From positions 992,001 through 1,056,000 of the forward strand of contig CAWKLQ010000008.1 in NCBI GenBank assembly GCA_963850525.1: a stretch of DNA of 64,000 bases. Direction: 5' to 3'. The notes beneath the pieces were generated by a model. That model had not been told where the DNA came from and did no database searches. It saw only the letters and a list, made by a program, of their open reading frames with translations. A program made the position numbers and the translations under genes. Of this stretch, positions 43,906-53,015 are shown in pieces. The stretch's first letter is position 1; each line of letters begins with the position of its first letter. The stretch is from JAEMQF01 sp963850525 (GTDB lineage Bacteria; Pseudomonadota; Gammaproteobacteria; Burkholderiales; Burkholderiaceae_C).

Positions 43906-44746
43906 GGATTCCGCGCGGCCGCAGCCAGAGGAAGAGAATCGCGATCGCGAGCACGCAGAAATAGCCTCCCGTGCTGTCGCTGATCGCCGAGACGATCGAG
44001 TTCGTTCCGCCGATCACGGCCGAGCCGGTGAGCAACCCACCCACGCTGCCCAGGCCTCCGACCACGAGCACGAAAAACGACATCAGGATGTAGTCCAGCC
44101 CCATGAAGGGCTGCACCGGAATCAGCGGCGCGATCATCACGCCGGACAGGCCCGCCAGGCACGTGCCGACGATGAAGGTTGCTGAAGCAAAGCGGCTCAC
44201 GGGAATGCCGAGCGCGCGTGCGAGATCGGGGTTGTCGACCATCGCCTTGATGCGCGCGCCTGTCCGGCTGCGGCCGTACCAGAGCACGAGGCCACCGAGC
44301 ACGACGATGCTCACCGCGATCAGCAGCAGCCGATAGCGCGGGTACGTGGCACCGAGCACGTCGACGGTACCGCTCAGGGGTTCGGTGAGGCTCTTATAGC
44401 CCAGGCCGAACAGGCTTTCCGCGCACTTGCGGATGAGCAGGCTCAGGCCCCAGGTGATCACGAGCGTATCGAACGGTCGTTGATAGAGCGGGCTGACGAG
44501 CCAGCGCTCGATCGCGTAACCCAGCACGGCGCAGACGAGCAGCGCCAAAGGCACGGCGGCGATGAACGGCAACCCGTTCGCCTGCACGACCCAGGCGCAG
44601 TACGCGCCCACCATCACGAGTTCGCCGTGCGCGAGATTCAGCACGCCCAGCAAGCCGAGCACCACCGCCAGGCCGAGCGCGACGATGGCGAGCAGCACGA
44701 CGGCAAAAAGCGCGTTCAGGCCCTGCGCGACAAGCACAGGCTCCAT
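43892..44746 (-). CDS. livH: Branched-chain amino acid/urea-type ABC permease (LivH-like)
   Basis: A 284-residue membrane protein with about eight helices. 'LGLLGVLNLAHGELVMVGAY' is the LivH hallmark near the N-terminus, followed by 'VCAVLGYAIERWLVSPLYQR', 'RPFDTLVITWGLSLLIRKCA' and, near the end, 'FVLVVGGLGSVGGLLTGSAV'. It forms the channel with the LivM half of the fusion. Located 33 bp downstream of the substrate-binding protein gene, in the same operon. Confidence 0.94.
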   Translation of the reverse strand: MEPVLVAQGLNALFAVVLLAIVALGLAVVLGLLGVLNLAHGELVMVGAYCAWVVQANGLPFIAAVPLALLVCAVLGYAIERWLVSPLYQRPFDTLVITWGLSLLIRKCAESLFGLGYKSLTEPLSGTVDVLGATYPRYRLLLIAVSIVVLGGLVLWYGRSRTGARIKAMVDNPDLARALGIPVSRFASATFIVGTCLAGLSGVMIAPLIPVQPFMGLDYILMSFFVLVVGGLGSVGGLLTGSAVIGGTNSIVSAISDSTGGYFCVLAIAILFLWLRPRGIHARR

Positions 44747-44779
44747 GGGGCTACCGGTTGGGCTGGGGTGCCTGAGCGC

Positions 44780-45961
44780 TCAGGTCTTGCACGCCGTGCC
44801 GCTCTTCACCGCCTTGATCGTCTTGATGACTTCGAACTCGGTGCCCTTGCACGTCGCGAGGTACATGTCTTTGTCGACCTGCCTGCCGCGCATCGCGACG
44901 CGGCCCGACGGCGTGTCGAACGCCAGGCCTTCGGAGGCGGCCATCATCTTCTTCATCTCGGTGCCCGCGGCCTTCTCGACCAGCGCCTTGGCGAGGTTCA
45001 TCGCCGCAAAACAATCGACGCCGATGGTGCTCAGTTGCGGCGCCTTGTCACCATAGCGTGCCAGGTAATCGGCCTTGAACTTCTTCGGCGCGTCCGCCGT
45101 GTTGTTCGCGTAGTAGCCCATGCACGAATACAGGTTGCCGCTGTTTTCGGCGCCGATTCCCATCAGCGTGTTCTCTTCCAGGAGCAGCGCGATGCGCACG
45201 ATGGTCTTGTCCAGGCCGAAGCCGGCAAACGTGCGGTTGAAGTTGACGTTGTCTGCGCCGACGAGCGTGCTCACCACGGCGTCGGGCTTGGCCGCCTTGA
45301 TGCGTGTCACCGCTTCTTCGAACTTGTTCGGCGCGCCGAACGGCACGTACTCTTCGCCGACGATTTTTCCGCCGTTCTGCGCGACGTACTTCTTCACCTG
45401 CTCGTTCGACTTGCGCGGCCAGACGTAGTCGTCGCCGATCAAATAGAAGGTCTTGGCTTTGCGCTCCTTGGCGAGGAACTCGACCGCGGGCTGCGCCTGC
45501 TGCGGCGGCGTTTCGCCCAGGCAATAGACGTTCGGCGAGCACTCTCCGCCTTCGTAGACGGGCGAGTAGATGTAGGGCACCTTGCTCTTGATCGTCGCGA
45601 TGTTCGCTTCGCGCGTCGCGCTGTCGTGCGAGCCGATGAACAGGTCCACCTTGTCCTCCAACATCAGCCGCACCGCCGATTTGGCGGTCTCGGCAGGCGC
45701 GCCGCCGGCGTCGGTGTGCAGCAGCTTGATCGGGCGACCCATGACGCCGCCGCCCTTGTTGATGAGCTCTGCCGCCCAGTCGGCGCACGCGCGCTGCGTG
45801 GGTCCGAACAGCGACGCCGGGCCGCTCAGTGCGATGAACAGGCCGATCTTGAATTCTTTCGGCTGGGCAAAGGCGGGCTGGATGAAACCCGTGCCAAGAA
45901 CCGCGCTCCCGGCGGCCGCCGAAATAATGCGCCGGCGAGCCGGGATGAAACCTTGGGTCAT
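44780..45961 (-). CDS. ABC transporter substrate-binding protein, AmiC/UrtA-like, Tat-type signal
   Basis: A 393-residue periplasmic binding protein. The signal sequence 'PARRRIISAAAGSAVLGTGF' looks like a Tat or Tat-like signal, with cleavage near 'PAFA'. Type I binding fold: 'FKIGLFIALSGPASLFGPTQ', 'INKGGGVMGRPIKLLHTDAG', 'VDLFIGSHDSATREA', 'PYIYSPVYEGGECSPNVYCL', 'TFYLIGDDYVWPRKSN'. The last two strings are shared with amide/urea-sensing AmiC and UrtA rather than LivJ/LivK. It delivers an amide, urea or short amino compound to the LivH/LivMG/LivF transporter. Confidence 0.9.
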   Translation of the reverse strand: MTQGFIPARRRIISAAAGSAVLGTGFIQPAFAQPKEFKIGLFIALSGPASLFGPTQRACADWAAELINKGGGVMGRPIKLLHTDAGGAPAETAKSAVRLMLEDKVDLFIGSHDSATREANIATIKSKVPYIYSPVYEGGECSPNVYCLGETPPQQAQPAVEFLAKERKAKTFYLIGDDYVWPRKSNEQVKKYVAQNGGKIVGEEYVPFGAPNKFEEAVTRIKAAKPDAVVSTLVGADNVNFNRTFAGFGLDKTIVRIALLLEENTLMGIGAENSGNLYSCMGYYANNTADAPKKFKADYLARYGDKAPQLSTIGVDCFAAMNLAKALVEKAAGTEMKKMMAASEGLAFDTPSGRVAMRGRQVDKDMYLATCKGTEFEVIKTIKAVKSGTACKT

Positions 45962-46000
45962 GCAGATCTCCTGGTTGTTTTACAGATTGACGATGAGCCA

Positions 46001-46096
46001 GTCATCCCGGCGCAAGCCGGGATCCACTGTTGAAGCCGCGCCGCACTTGGGTTGAGCCACTGCGTTGCGGTGGATCCCGGCTTGCGCCGGGATGAC
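46001..46096. repeat. REP-like 27-bp perfect inverted repeat
   Basis: Arms at 46001-46027 and 46070-46096 are exact reverse complements (core TCATCCCGGCGCAAGCCGGG). Each arm is itself a hairpin: CCCGGC-GCAA-GCCGGG. The 42-bp spacer is not coding. Elements of this shape (GTCATnCCGGC...) are common extragenic palindromes in Proteobacteria. It lies between the amidase stop and the binding-protein start. Confidence 0.85.
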
Positions 46097-46116
46097 GGGA
46101 GGGCATCGGTCTGCCG

Positions 46117-47523
46117 TCATACCTTGGGCGCCGGCATCTTGGGCAGCACGCCCTCTACAGCCAGCGCGATCGCGAGCAATGTCGCGTCGCTGCCCGTCGG
46201 GCCGTCGAGTTCAATTCCCAGCGGCAAACCGGACTTCGTCATCGCCGCGGGAACGCTGATCCCCGGAATGCCGGCCACACTGCCGGGGCTGCAATTGCGA
46301 ATGAAGGTCGGGAAGGTCGGCACCGCTGTGCCGTTCAGCAACACGGTTTCGTCTTCGCCGATTCGCGCCGCCGGAAGCGGCGTCGTCGGGAAGACGACGG
46401 CGGCGACGTCGTGACGGCTGAAGTACTGGCGGTACGCCGCCTGCAGCGCCGGGCGCTGGACTTCGATCGCCATGCGGTACGCGGCTTCGGGAATCGCACC
46501 AACGCCCAGCAGGCTTTGCAGAATGCCTTTCACGTCGGGGCTGGCGACTTGCGCGACGATGTCGGCGTAGCGCAACTCCGAACCATGCTGCGCAAGGTAG
46601 GCGTCGATGTCGACGACCGTCTCGTAAAGCGCGATCGGAAACCCGGCTTCGTTGTCCAGGCGCACCGCGTCCGGCACATCGGCCTCGATCAGCACCACGC
46701 CAGCGTCCTTCAAAGTGACGAGAACGCCTTCCATGAGCCGCGCCACTTCGGCGTCCAGCGCCTCCCAGAAGTGGCCGCGTGGCACGCCCAGGCGCAGGCC
46801 TTTCAGGCTCGCTGCGGGCAACGCGCTGCTGCCGGTGATGACTTGGTCGAGCAGCGCGCAGTCGGCGACGCTGCGCGTCATCGGACCGGCGGTGTCGCGA
46901 GTGTGCGAGATCGGCACGATGCCGGCCTGCGACCAGCGCAACGTCGTCGGCCGAAAGCCGACGATGCCGCACAGCGCCGCAGGGATTCGCACCGAGCCGC
47001 CGGTGTCCGAGCCGATGCCGCCGGGGACGATTCGCGCGCCCACCGCCACCCCCACGCCGCCGCTGGAGCCTCCCGGGATCCGTGTGCGGTCATACGGGTT
47101 GCGCGCCGCGCCGAATGCCGCGTTGTGGTTCGTGATGCCGTAAGCGAGTTCGTGCAGGTTCGCCTTGCCGAACACGATGGCGCCGGCGTCGATGAGCTTT
47201 TGCGCGATGGACGCGTTGCGCAGCGGCCGGTTGCTGCGCAGCGCCGGCGTGCCTGCGGTGGTCGTGACACCCGCGGTGTCGATGTTGTCTTTCAGCGCCA
47301 GCGGTATGCCGTGCAGCGGCCCCGGCTTCGCGCCGCGCGCCCGTTGCTCGTCGGCGAAGCGTGCGGCGGCGCGTACCAGGCTCGCGTCGTGCTGGATGAA
47401 TGCATTCAATGCGGCAGCCTGCGCCGCGCGCGCGAGCAGCGCCTCGGCGTAAGCGGCAGCGGTGAACTCACCGCGCTGCAGTGCAGCGGCGGCTTCGCAG
47501 ATCGTCAAAGCCGTCAGGTCCAT
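46117..47523 (-). CDS. Amidase (amidase-signature family)
   Basis: A 468-residue enzyme with the Ser-cisSer-Lys triad: Lys78 in 'PLALKDNIDTAG', cis-Ser153 in 'IPGGSSGGVGVA', nucleophile Ser177 in 'GSDTGGSVRIPA'. The spacings (75 and 24) fit the family exactly. The closest-looking relatives are mandelamide- and indoleacetamide-type hydrolases. It hydrolyses a small amide to acid and ammonia in the cytosol. It is upstream on the same strand as the AmiC/UrtA-like transporter, so it may act on the imported compound. Confidence 0.93.
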   Translation of the reverse strand: MDLTALTICEAAAALQRGEFTAAAYAEALLARAAQAAALNAFIQHDASLVRAAARFADEQRARGAKPGPLHGIPLALKDNIDTAGVTTTAGTPALRSNRPLRNASIAQKLIDAGAIVFGKANLHELAYGITNHNAAFGAARNPYDRTRIPGGSSGGVGVAVGARIVPGGIGSDTGGSVRIPAALCGIVGFRPTTLRWSQAGIVPISHTRDTAGPMTRSVADCALLDQVITGSSALPAASLKGLRLGVPRGHFWEALDAEVARLMEGVLVTLKDAGVVLIEADVPDAVRLDNEAGFPIALYETVVDIDAYLAQHGSELRYADIVAQVASPDVKGILQSLLGVGAIPEAAYRMAIEVQRPALQAAYRQYFSRHDVAAVVFPTTPLPAARIGEDETVLLNGTAVPTFPTFIRNCSPGSVAGIPGISVPAAMTKSGLPLGIELDGPTGSDATLLAIALAVEGVLPKMPAPKV

Positions 47524-47624
47524 GGCCCCTCCCCTGGTTGACGGGTGCAGTATGACGAGCCCGGGGAAGCGCCGTCAATCGGGGATTTCGTGCCAACAAC
47601 GGGGCGACGGCCGTCACTGGATCT

Positions 47625-48413
47625 TCATCGCCCCTTGAATTGCGCCGGTCGCTTGGCCAGAAACGCCGCAACGCCTTCGCGGAAATCTTCGCTCTGGCCG
47701 GCTTGGCGTTGCAGGCGCGCCTCGAGGTCGATTTGCTGCTCGAAAGAATTGTTCGGCGAATCCCAATACGCGCGGCGCATCAGCCCCAGCGAACGCGGCC
47801 CGTTCGCGAGTTGCCTGGCGATGCGCATCGCCCCCTCCAGCAGGGCGGCTTGATCGTCATAGAGGCGGTTCACGAGGCCCCACTCGAGCGCCTTCTCAGC
47901 CGGCAGTTTCTCCGCCATCAGCGACAACTCGGTCGCACGGCGCCAGCCGATCAGGCGCGGCAGCAGATACGTCGAGCCGCCGTCGGGGACCAGGCCGATG
48001 CGTGCGAAGGCCTGCAGAAAGTAGGCCTCGCGCGAGGCGCACACCATGTCGGCCATGATCGCCAGACTCATGCCGATCCCGGCCGCGGCGCCGTTGACTG
48101 CCGACACGATAGGCATCTCCAGGTCACGAAGCGCGAGCAGCAGCGGGTGATAGCTGCCACGCAACTCTTCGCCCGGGACGAAACCCGCCGGCCGCGGCGC
48201 GTCGTCGGCCAGGTTCGCGCCCGAGCAAAAGGCGCGCCCCTGGCCGGTGAGCAGCAGGCAGCGCGCGCCGCGCGCCGGGTCGGCGATTTCGCGCAGCGCC
48301 AGCCCGAGTTCGCTGCGCATCTGCTGGCCGATGGCGTTCAGCACCTCGGGGTGATTGAAGCGCAGCACAGCCACGAGGCCGTCGAATTCGAGTGCGATGC
48401 GTTGGTAGCTCAT
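47625..48413 (-). CDS. Enoyl-CoA hydratase/isomerase (crotonase) family protein
   Basis: A 262-residue crotonase. Oxyanion-hole strands 'GRAFCSGANLADD' and 'VNGAAAGIGMSLAIMADMVC', then 'YFLQAFARIGLVPDGGSTYL', which has the Asp but not the usual catalytic Glu pair of hydratases, and 'AEKALEWGLVNRLYDD'. It may be an isomerase or hydratase of the PaaG group. It is 14 bp downstream of a nitronate monooxygenase and shares its transcript. Start 48413 is chosen at MSYQRIALEFDGLVAVL; the longer frame overlaps the neighbour. Confidence 0.92.
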   Translation of the reverse strand: MSYQRIALEFDGLVAVLRFNHPEVLNAIGQQMRSELGLALREIADPARGARCLLLTGQGRAFCSGANLADDAPRPAGFVPGEELRGSYHPLLLALRDLEMPIVSAVNGAAAGIGMSLAIMADMVCASREAYFLQAFARIGLVPDGGSTYLLPRLIGWRRATELSLMAEKLPAEKALEWGLVNRLYDDQAALLEGAMRIARQLANGPRSLGLMRRAYWDSPNNSFEQQIDLEARLQRQAGQSEDFREGVAAFLAKRPAQFKGR

Positions 48414-48427
48414 GGCGTGGCTCCCCT

Positions 48428-49405
48428 TCAGACGGCGGCAAAGGCCGCTAGGCGCTCGTGAATGATGGCATGCGCCTGCGCCATGATGCGGTCGATGAGT
48501 TGTTTGACCGTCGGCACGTCGTGGATCAGGCCGGCGACCATGCCGCACGACCAGGCACCGGCGTCCATCTCGCCGTCTTTCATGATGCGCGGGTAGACGC
48601 CGGCGACTTGATCGATGATGTCCTCGAACTTCAGGTTCGCGCCGAGTTCGCGCTCTTTCGCGAGCAGCCGGTCGACCGCACCGTTGCGCAGCACGCGCTC
48701 GGTGTTGCGCAAGGGGCGCATCACGAGGCGCGTATCGAGCTCGCTCGCTGCGACGATGGCCTGCTTGACACGCTCGTGAATCGGCGCTTCCTGCGTCGCC
48801 ATGAAGCGTGTGCCCATGTTCATGCCTTGTGCACCGAGCGCGAGCGCGGCGACGAGCGAGCGCCCGTCGGCCATTCCGCCCGAGGCGACAAAGGGGATCT
48901 TCAATTCGTCGGCGGCGCGCGGCAGAAGAATGAAGTTCGGAATGTCGTCCTCGCCCGGGTGCCCGCCGCACTCGAAACCATCGACGCTCAGCGCGTCGCA
49001 GCCTATCGATTGCGCTTTCAACGAGTGGCGCACGGATGTGCACTTGTGGATCACCTTGATTCCGGCGTCGTGCAACAGCGGCAGCCACTTCTGCGGGTTG
49101 TTGCCTGCGGTCTCCACGACCTTCACGCCGCCGTCGATGATGGCGCGGATGTAGCCCGGGTAGTCGGGCGACGTGACCGTGGGCAGGAAGGTCAGGTTCA
49201 CGCCGAAGGGCTTGTCCGTCATCTCGCGGCAACGCCGGATTTCATTGGCGAGCAACTCGGGGGTGCGCTGCGTCAGGCCGGTGATGATGCCCAGCCCTCC
49301 CGCATTCGAGACCGCCGCGGCGAGTTCGGCAAAGCCGACGAAGTGCATGCCGCCCTGGATGATGGGGTGCTGGATGCCGAACATCTCTGTGATCTGGGTT
49401 TTCAT
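48428..49405 (-). CDS. Nitronate monooxygenase 1
   Basis: A 325-residue FMN-dependent TIM-barrel enzyme. 'GIQHPIIQGGMHFVGFAELA', 'NAGGLGIITG', 'FGVNLTFLPT', 'DALSVDGFECGGHPGEDD', 'PFVASGGMADGRSLVAALAL' and 'GAQGMNMGTRFMATQEAPIH' are the family strings; the HPGE segment holds the substrate-site His. Such enzymes oxidise alkyl nitronates, or act as enoyl reductases in the FabK branch. The two in tandem here belong to different subgroups. 39 bp downstream of nitronate monooxygenase 2. Confidence 0.9.
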   Translation of the reverse strand: MKTQITEMFGIQHPIIQGGMHFVGFAELAAAVSNAGGLGIITGLTQRTPELLANEIRRCREMTDKPFGVNLTFLPTVTSPDYPGYIRAIIDGGVKVVETAGNNPQKWLPLLHDAGIKVIHKCTSVRHSLKAQSIGCDALSVDGFECGGHPGEDDIPNFILLPRAADELKIPFVASGGMADGRSLVAALALGAQGMNMGTRFMATQEAPIHERVKQAIVAASELDTRLVMRPLRNTERVLRNGAVDRLLAKERELGANLKFEDIIDQVAGVYPRIMKDGEMDAGAWSCGMVAGLIHDVPTVKQLIDRIMAQAHAIIHERLAAFAAV

Positions 49406-49444
49406 GGGAACCTCTTCTGTCGTGGGAGGGAGTGATGCAAGGGC

Positions 49445-50380
49445 TCAGCCGAAACGCGATGATGCAGCCAGGCTGCCCAAGCGCTGCGTGATGGCAAAGA
49501 ACTGCGCCACCGTGTCGTCGATGATCGCTTGCACGCTCTTCACTTCGTGGATCAGCCCGGCGGACTGCCCGGCCAGCGCCGGCGCCGCGTTCATGTCGCC
49601 GCCGAAGTAGACCTGCTGGATGCCGGCAAAAGCGTTTGCCGCGAGCACGCCGGACTCGTGCATCGGTTGCGTGTACTGCGTCTTCAAGGCGCGGATGCAC
49701 GGCGTGGCCTTTTTGTTCAGCACCCAGGTGCCGGTGGCATCAGCGCTCACGATGGCGTTTTTGTAGTTCTCGTGCACCGGGCTTTCGATGCTGGACACAA
49801 AACGCGTTCCCATCTGGATGCCCTCGGCACCGAGCGCAAACGCAGCCGCCATGCCGCGGCCATCGACGATGCCGCCTGCGGCAATGAGCGGTACGTCGAC
49901 ACGCTCGCGAATTGCCTGCAGAAGAACCAGTGTGCTGACCTCCTCCGGGTTCTTGAAGCCGCCGCCTTCCGCGCCTTCGACCACCAGTCCGTCAACGCCC
50001 GCATCGACGCACTTCAGCGCAGTCTCCAGCGTCGGCACGGCGTGGTAGACGACGATTCCCGCCGCTTTGAGGGGTGCGATGAACTTCGCCGGGCTGCCGG
50101 CCGACGTCGTGACGAAGCGGATCCCCGCCTCGCACACAAAGCGCAGCATCGCGTCGTCTTTGAGAAAGCGGATCGGCAGGTTCACGCCGAAGGGCAGGCC
50201 GCTTGCGACCATCTGCGTGATTTCGCGCTGGCAGTTGGCGGTTTCGCCGGAAGACGTCTCGATGATGCCCAGACCGCCAGCGCGGGACACCGCCGTGGCG
50301 AGCTGCGAACGCGCGATCCAGCCCATCGGTGCCTGGACGATCGGATAACGCGCACCCGTGTGCGCCAGGACTCGGTTCAT
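49445..50380 (-). CDS. Nitronate monooxygenase 2
   Basis: A 311-residue FMN enzyme: 'RYPIVQAPMGWIARSQLATA', 'RAGGLGIIETSSGE', 'PFGVNLPIRFLKDD', 'DGLVVEGAEGGGFKNPEEVS', 'PLIAAGGIVDGRGMAAAFAL', 'GAEGIQMGTRFVSSIESPVH'. In place of the substrate His segment (HPGE) it has 'GGFKNPEE', so its substrate differs from that of enzyme 1. The start at 50380 is chosen at MNRVLAHTGARYPIVQAP; the frame is open further but unsupported. First gene of the NMO-NMO-crotonase run. Confidence 0.9.
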   Translation of the reverse strand: MNRVLAHTGARYPIVQAPMGWIARSQLATAVSRAGGLGIIETSSGETANCQREITQMVASGLPFGVNLPIRFLKDDAMLRFVCEAGIRFVTTSAGSPAKFIAPLKAAGIVVYHAVPTLETALKCVDAGVDGLVVEGAEGGGFKNPEEVSTLVLLQAIRERVDVPLIAAGGIVDGRGMAAAFALGAEGIQMGTRFVSSIESPVHENYKNAIVSADATGTWVLNKKATPCIRALKTQYTQPMHESGVLAANAFAGIQQVYFGGDMNAAPALAGQSAGLIHEVKSVQAIIDDTVAQFFAITQRLGSLAASSRFG

Positions 50381-50504
50381 GGGTTCAGGACGGCTCGGAG
50401 TTTTCGGCGGGATGCGTCGTTTATACCAAGACGTGTTCTCGGGACTGCAAATTGCAGAGCAGGTCGCACCGGGTTTAGAGTCGAGCCCACCCAGGAGGCC
50501 CCCG

Positions 50505-51995
50505 ATGAAGCTTGTGATTGCCCAGATGAAGCACGAGACGAACACGTTCTCGCCCGTTCCCACGCCGCTGTCGCGCTTCGCCACCGGTGGCGGCAACCCA
50601 CCCGAGGGCGATGCAGCTCGCGCAGCCTATCAGGGCACGGGCGCGGCGATCGCCGCGTTCATTGACCTGGCCGACGCCGCAGGCGCCGAGGTCGTGATCC
50701 CGATCGCCGCGAACGCGTGGCCCAGCGGTCCGGTCGAAGACGCCGCGTTCGAGCACATTGCCGGGCGCATCTGCGACGCCGTGGCGAAGGGCTGCGACGC
50801 CATCCTGCTCGACTTGCACGGCGCGATGGTGACGCAAACGTTCGAAGACGGCGAAGGCGAGCTGCTGCGCCGCATTCGTGCCATCGCGCCAACGGTTCCG
50901 ATCGGCGTGGCGCTGGACATGCACACGAATTTCTACGACGCCATCGGAGAACACGCGACGGCGATCGCCGGCTATCAGACCTACCCGCACGTCGACGTGT
51001 ACGAAACCGGCCAGCGCGCCGGCCGCGCCATCCTGGCGCAGCTCGCCGGGCGCGCGCGGCCGACCATGGCGTTCGGCCGCAAGCCCATGCTGCCGCACGT
51101 CATGCGCCAGGGAACCGACGACTCGCCGAACCGCGAGTTGCAGGCGCGCTGTCGCGAGATGGAAGCGAAGGGCGCTTTGTGCGCCAGCGTCTTCGTCGGC
51201 TTTCCTAACGCCGACATCGAGTATGCCGGCCTCTCGGCCGTCGTCGTGACGAACGGCGACCAAGGCCTCGCCAAACGCTGGTGCGACGAACTGCTCGCGC
51301 TGGCGTGGGAGCAGCGCGCCAAGTTCGTCTACAAGATCGAGGCGTTGCCGGCGTCGATGGCGCGCGCCGCGGGACTTGCCGCAGCCAAACCCGCTGGCAG
51401 CGGGCCCATCGTTCTGCTCGACCACAGCGACAACTGCGCGTCGGGCGGCACCATGGACACGATGACGGTGCTCGGCGCGATCCTCGACGCCGGCCTGGAC
51501 GACGTCGCCGCGTTCGCGATCTTCGACCCCGCCGCAGTGCAACAGTTGATCGCCGTCGGCGTGGGCGCTGAAGTCACGCTGGAGCTGGGCGGCAAACTCG
51601 ACATGCCGTCAATCGGCCTGAAGGGCACACCACGCAGCGTGACCGGCCGCGTGCGACTCATCAGCGACGGGCGCTATCGGAACCGCGGGCCGATGGGGCG
51701 GGGCGAGCTGAACGACATGGGGCCGACCGTGGTGTTCGACACCGGCAAGGTGCAGATCGTCGTCATTTCGAACCACGTCGAGCCGCACGACCTGGCGGCG
51801 TTCACCGCCGTGGGCATCGCGCCCGAAACGAAGCGCTTCGTCATGCTGAAGAGCCGCATCCATTGGCGCGCCGGTTTGAAGAAGCTCGCGCACGGCGTCG
51901 TGGAATGCGCGGGGACCGGCGTGTGCACGTCCGACTACGCGGCGCTGAACTTCAAGCACGTGCGCCGGCCGATCTTTCCGCTCGATCCGATCTGA
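50505..51995 (+). CDS. M81 family metallopeptidase (MlrC-like)
   Basis: A 496-residue protein. N-terminal 'IAQMKHETNTFSPVPTPLSR' is the M81 hallmark; 'AILLDLHGAMVTQTFEDGEG', 'IGVALDMHTNFYDAIGEHA' with the Asp-x-His metal ligands, 'YQTYPHVDVYETGQRAGRA' with a further His, and the C-terminal MlrC domain 'IVLLDHSDNCASGGTMDTM'. The founding member opens linearised microcystin; most relatives act on unknown small peptides or amides. AGGAGG 6 bp upstream of ATG 50505. Divergent from the nitronate monooxygenases. Confidence 0.93.
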   Translation: MKLVIAQMKHETNTFSPVPTPLSRFATGGGNPPEGDAARAAYQGTGAAIAAFIDLADAAGAEVVIPIAANAWPSGPVEDAAFEHIAGRICDAVAKGCDAILLDLHGAMVTQTFEDGEGELLRRIRAIAPTVPIGVALDMHTNFYDAIGEHATAIAGYQTYPHVDVYETGQRAGRAILAQLAGRARPTMAFGRKPMLPHVMRQGTDDSPNRELQARCREMEAKGALCASVFVGFPNADIEYAGLSAVVVTNGDQGLAKRWCDELLALAWEQRAKFVYKIEALPASMARAAGLAAAKPAGSGPIVLLDHSDNCASGGTMDTMTVLGAILDAGLDDVAAFAIFDPAAVQQLIAVGVGAEVTLELGGKLDMPSIGLKGTPRSVTGRVRLISDGRYRNRGPMGRGELNDMGPTVVFDTGKVQIVVISNHVEPHDLAAFTAVGIAPETKRFVMLKSRIHWRAGLKKLAHGVVECAGTGVCTSDYAALNFKHVRRPIFPLDPI

Positions 51996-52261
51996 CGCGC
52001 GTCTCGCTGCGCTTTTGAGCGGCGGCCCCGGCCGGCGCAGGCCTCACGGCATAATCGACCCCGGTCGGCAGTTCACCCAGGCGTTGCCGCGTGGTTCACA
52101 CCACGTGCTAAACCTGCCATCGATAGCTCAGGCCTCCCATGCGTCACCCCGCATGCGCCAGGCCGGAAGACGGCAGCCACCGGCGCCCTGAATCAATCTT
52201 CAGGGTTCTCACGCGCGTGCTTGGACGTTTGTCCGGCAGACCTGCCGGTTTGGAGACCCCC

Positions 52262-52834
52262 ATGCCCCGAGAAGCCTTTGCTCTTGCCGTTCCCGACGTG
52301 AGCGCGTTCGCGCGCGCGCTCGGCCGATCCCTCGCCGAGCGCCACGCGCGCAAGCCCGCACCGCCGAGCCACGTCGAGCTGCTCAACATGCTCGCGCGCG
52401 CCGCGGGCCAGCGCAACATCCAGGCGTTGCGCGCAGCGCCCGTGACCGCCGCGACCGCAGTCGTGGTTGCGGCAGCGCCGCGCCCGCGCGCCGCGAGCGA
52501 CACCCCGCTGAGCGCCAACGCGCGCAAGGCGCTGACGCAGTTCGACGCGCAGGGCCGGCTGCTGCGCTGGCCGGTGAAGTACTCCGTGCAGCGCCTCGTG
52601 ATGTGGACGCTCTGGACGCGCTTTGACGCAAAGCGCGTCTACACCGAGAAAGAAGTCAACGCCGTGCTGAAGCAGGCGAACGATTTCGGCGACCACGTGA
52701 CGCTGCGCCGCGAACTCATCAACCACCGATTGATGTCGCGCAAAAGCGATTGCAGCGAGTACCGCAAGCTCGCGGCGCGGCCGGATGACGAGACGCGCGC
52801 GCTGATTGCGGCGTGGCGCAAGTTGCACGCCTAA
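52262..52834 (+). CDS. DUF2087 domain protein
   Basis: A 190-residue protein. The N-terminal half is a short helical region ('FARALGRSLAERHARKPAPP', 'SHVELLNMLARAAGQRNIQA') followed by an Ala-rich linker. The C-terminal half is DUF2087: 'FDAQGRLLRWPVKYSVQRLV', 'YTEKEVNAVLKQANDFGDHV', 'LRRELINHRLMSRKSDCSEY'. DUF2087 is often fused to DNA-binding domains and is thought to be regulatory. Start 52262 at MPREAFAL; a longer frame to 52139 is open. The 266 bp upstream hold a small hairpin (CGTGGT-TCAC-ACCACG near 52089) but nothing I can name. Confidence 0.8.
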   Translation: MPREAFALAVPDVSAFARALGRSLAERHARKPAPPSHVELLNMLARAAGQRNIQALRAAPVTAATAVVVAAAPRPRAASDTPLSANARKALTQFDAQGRLLRWPVKYSVQRLVMWTLWTRFDAKRVYTEKEVNAVLKQANDFGDHVTLRRELINHRLMSRKSDCSEYRKLAARPDDETRALIAAWRKLHA

Positions 52835-53015
52835 GCTGCGCGCCGGCGCGCCTCCTCCTCAAGCAGGCGCGCCACTTGAAGTAACGGCCTCTCATGCCTC
52901 GCGAACGCGCCGCTCTGACATCGGTCGAATCTTCTGCGTTGACCCGCATCAAGCGCCGAACGCATCGAGGAGCGCAGCATGGGGCGGATGCAACCCCCTG
53001 CTGCGAAGGCCCACA

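Noticed and set aside
52085..52105. Hairpin CGTGGT-TCAC-ACCACG as an attenuator or riboswitch before the DUF2087 gene
   Set aside because: A 6-bp stem alone is not enough; no conserved riboswitch core or terminator pairing is visible.
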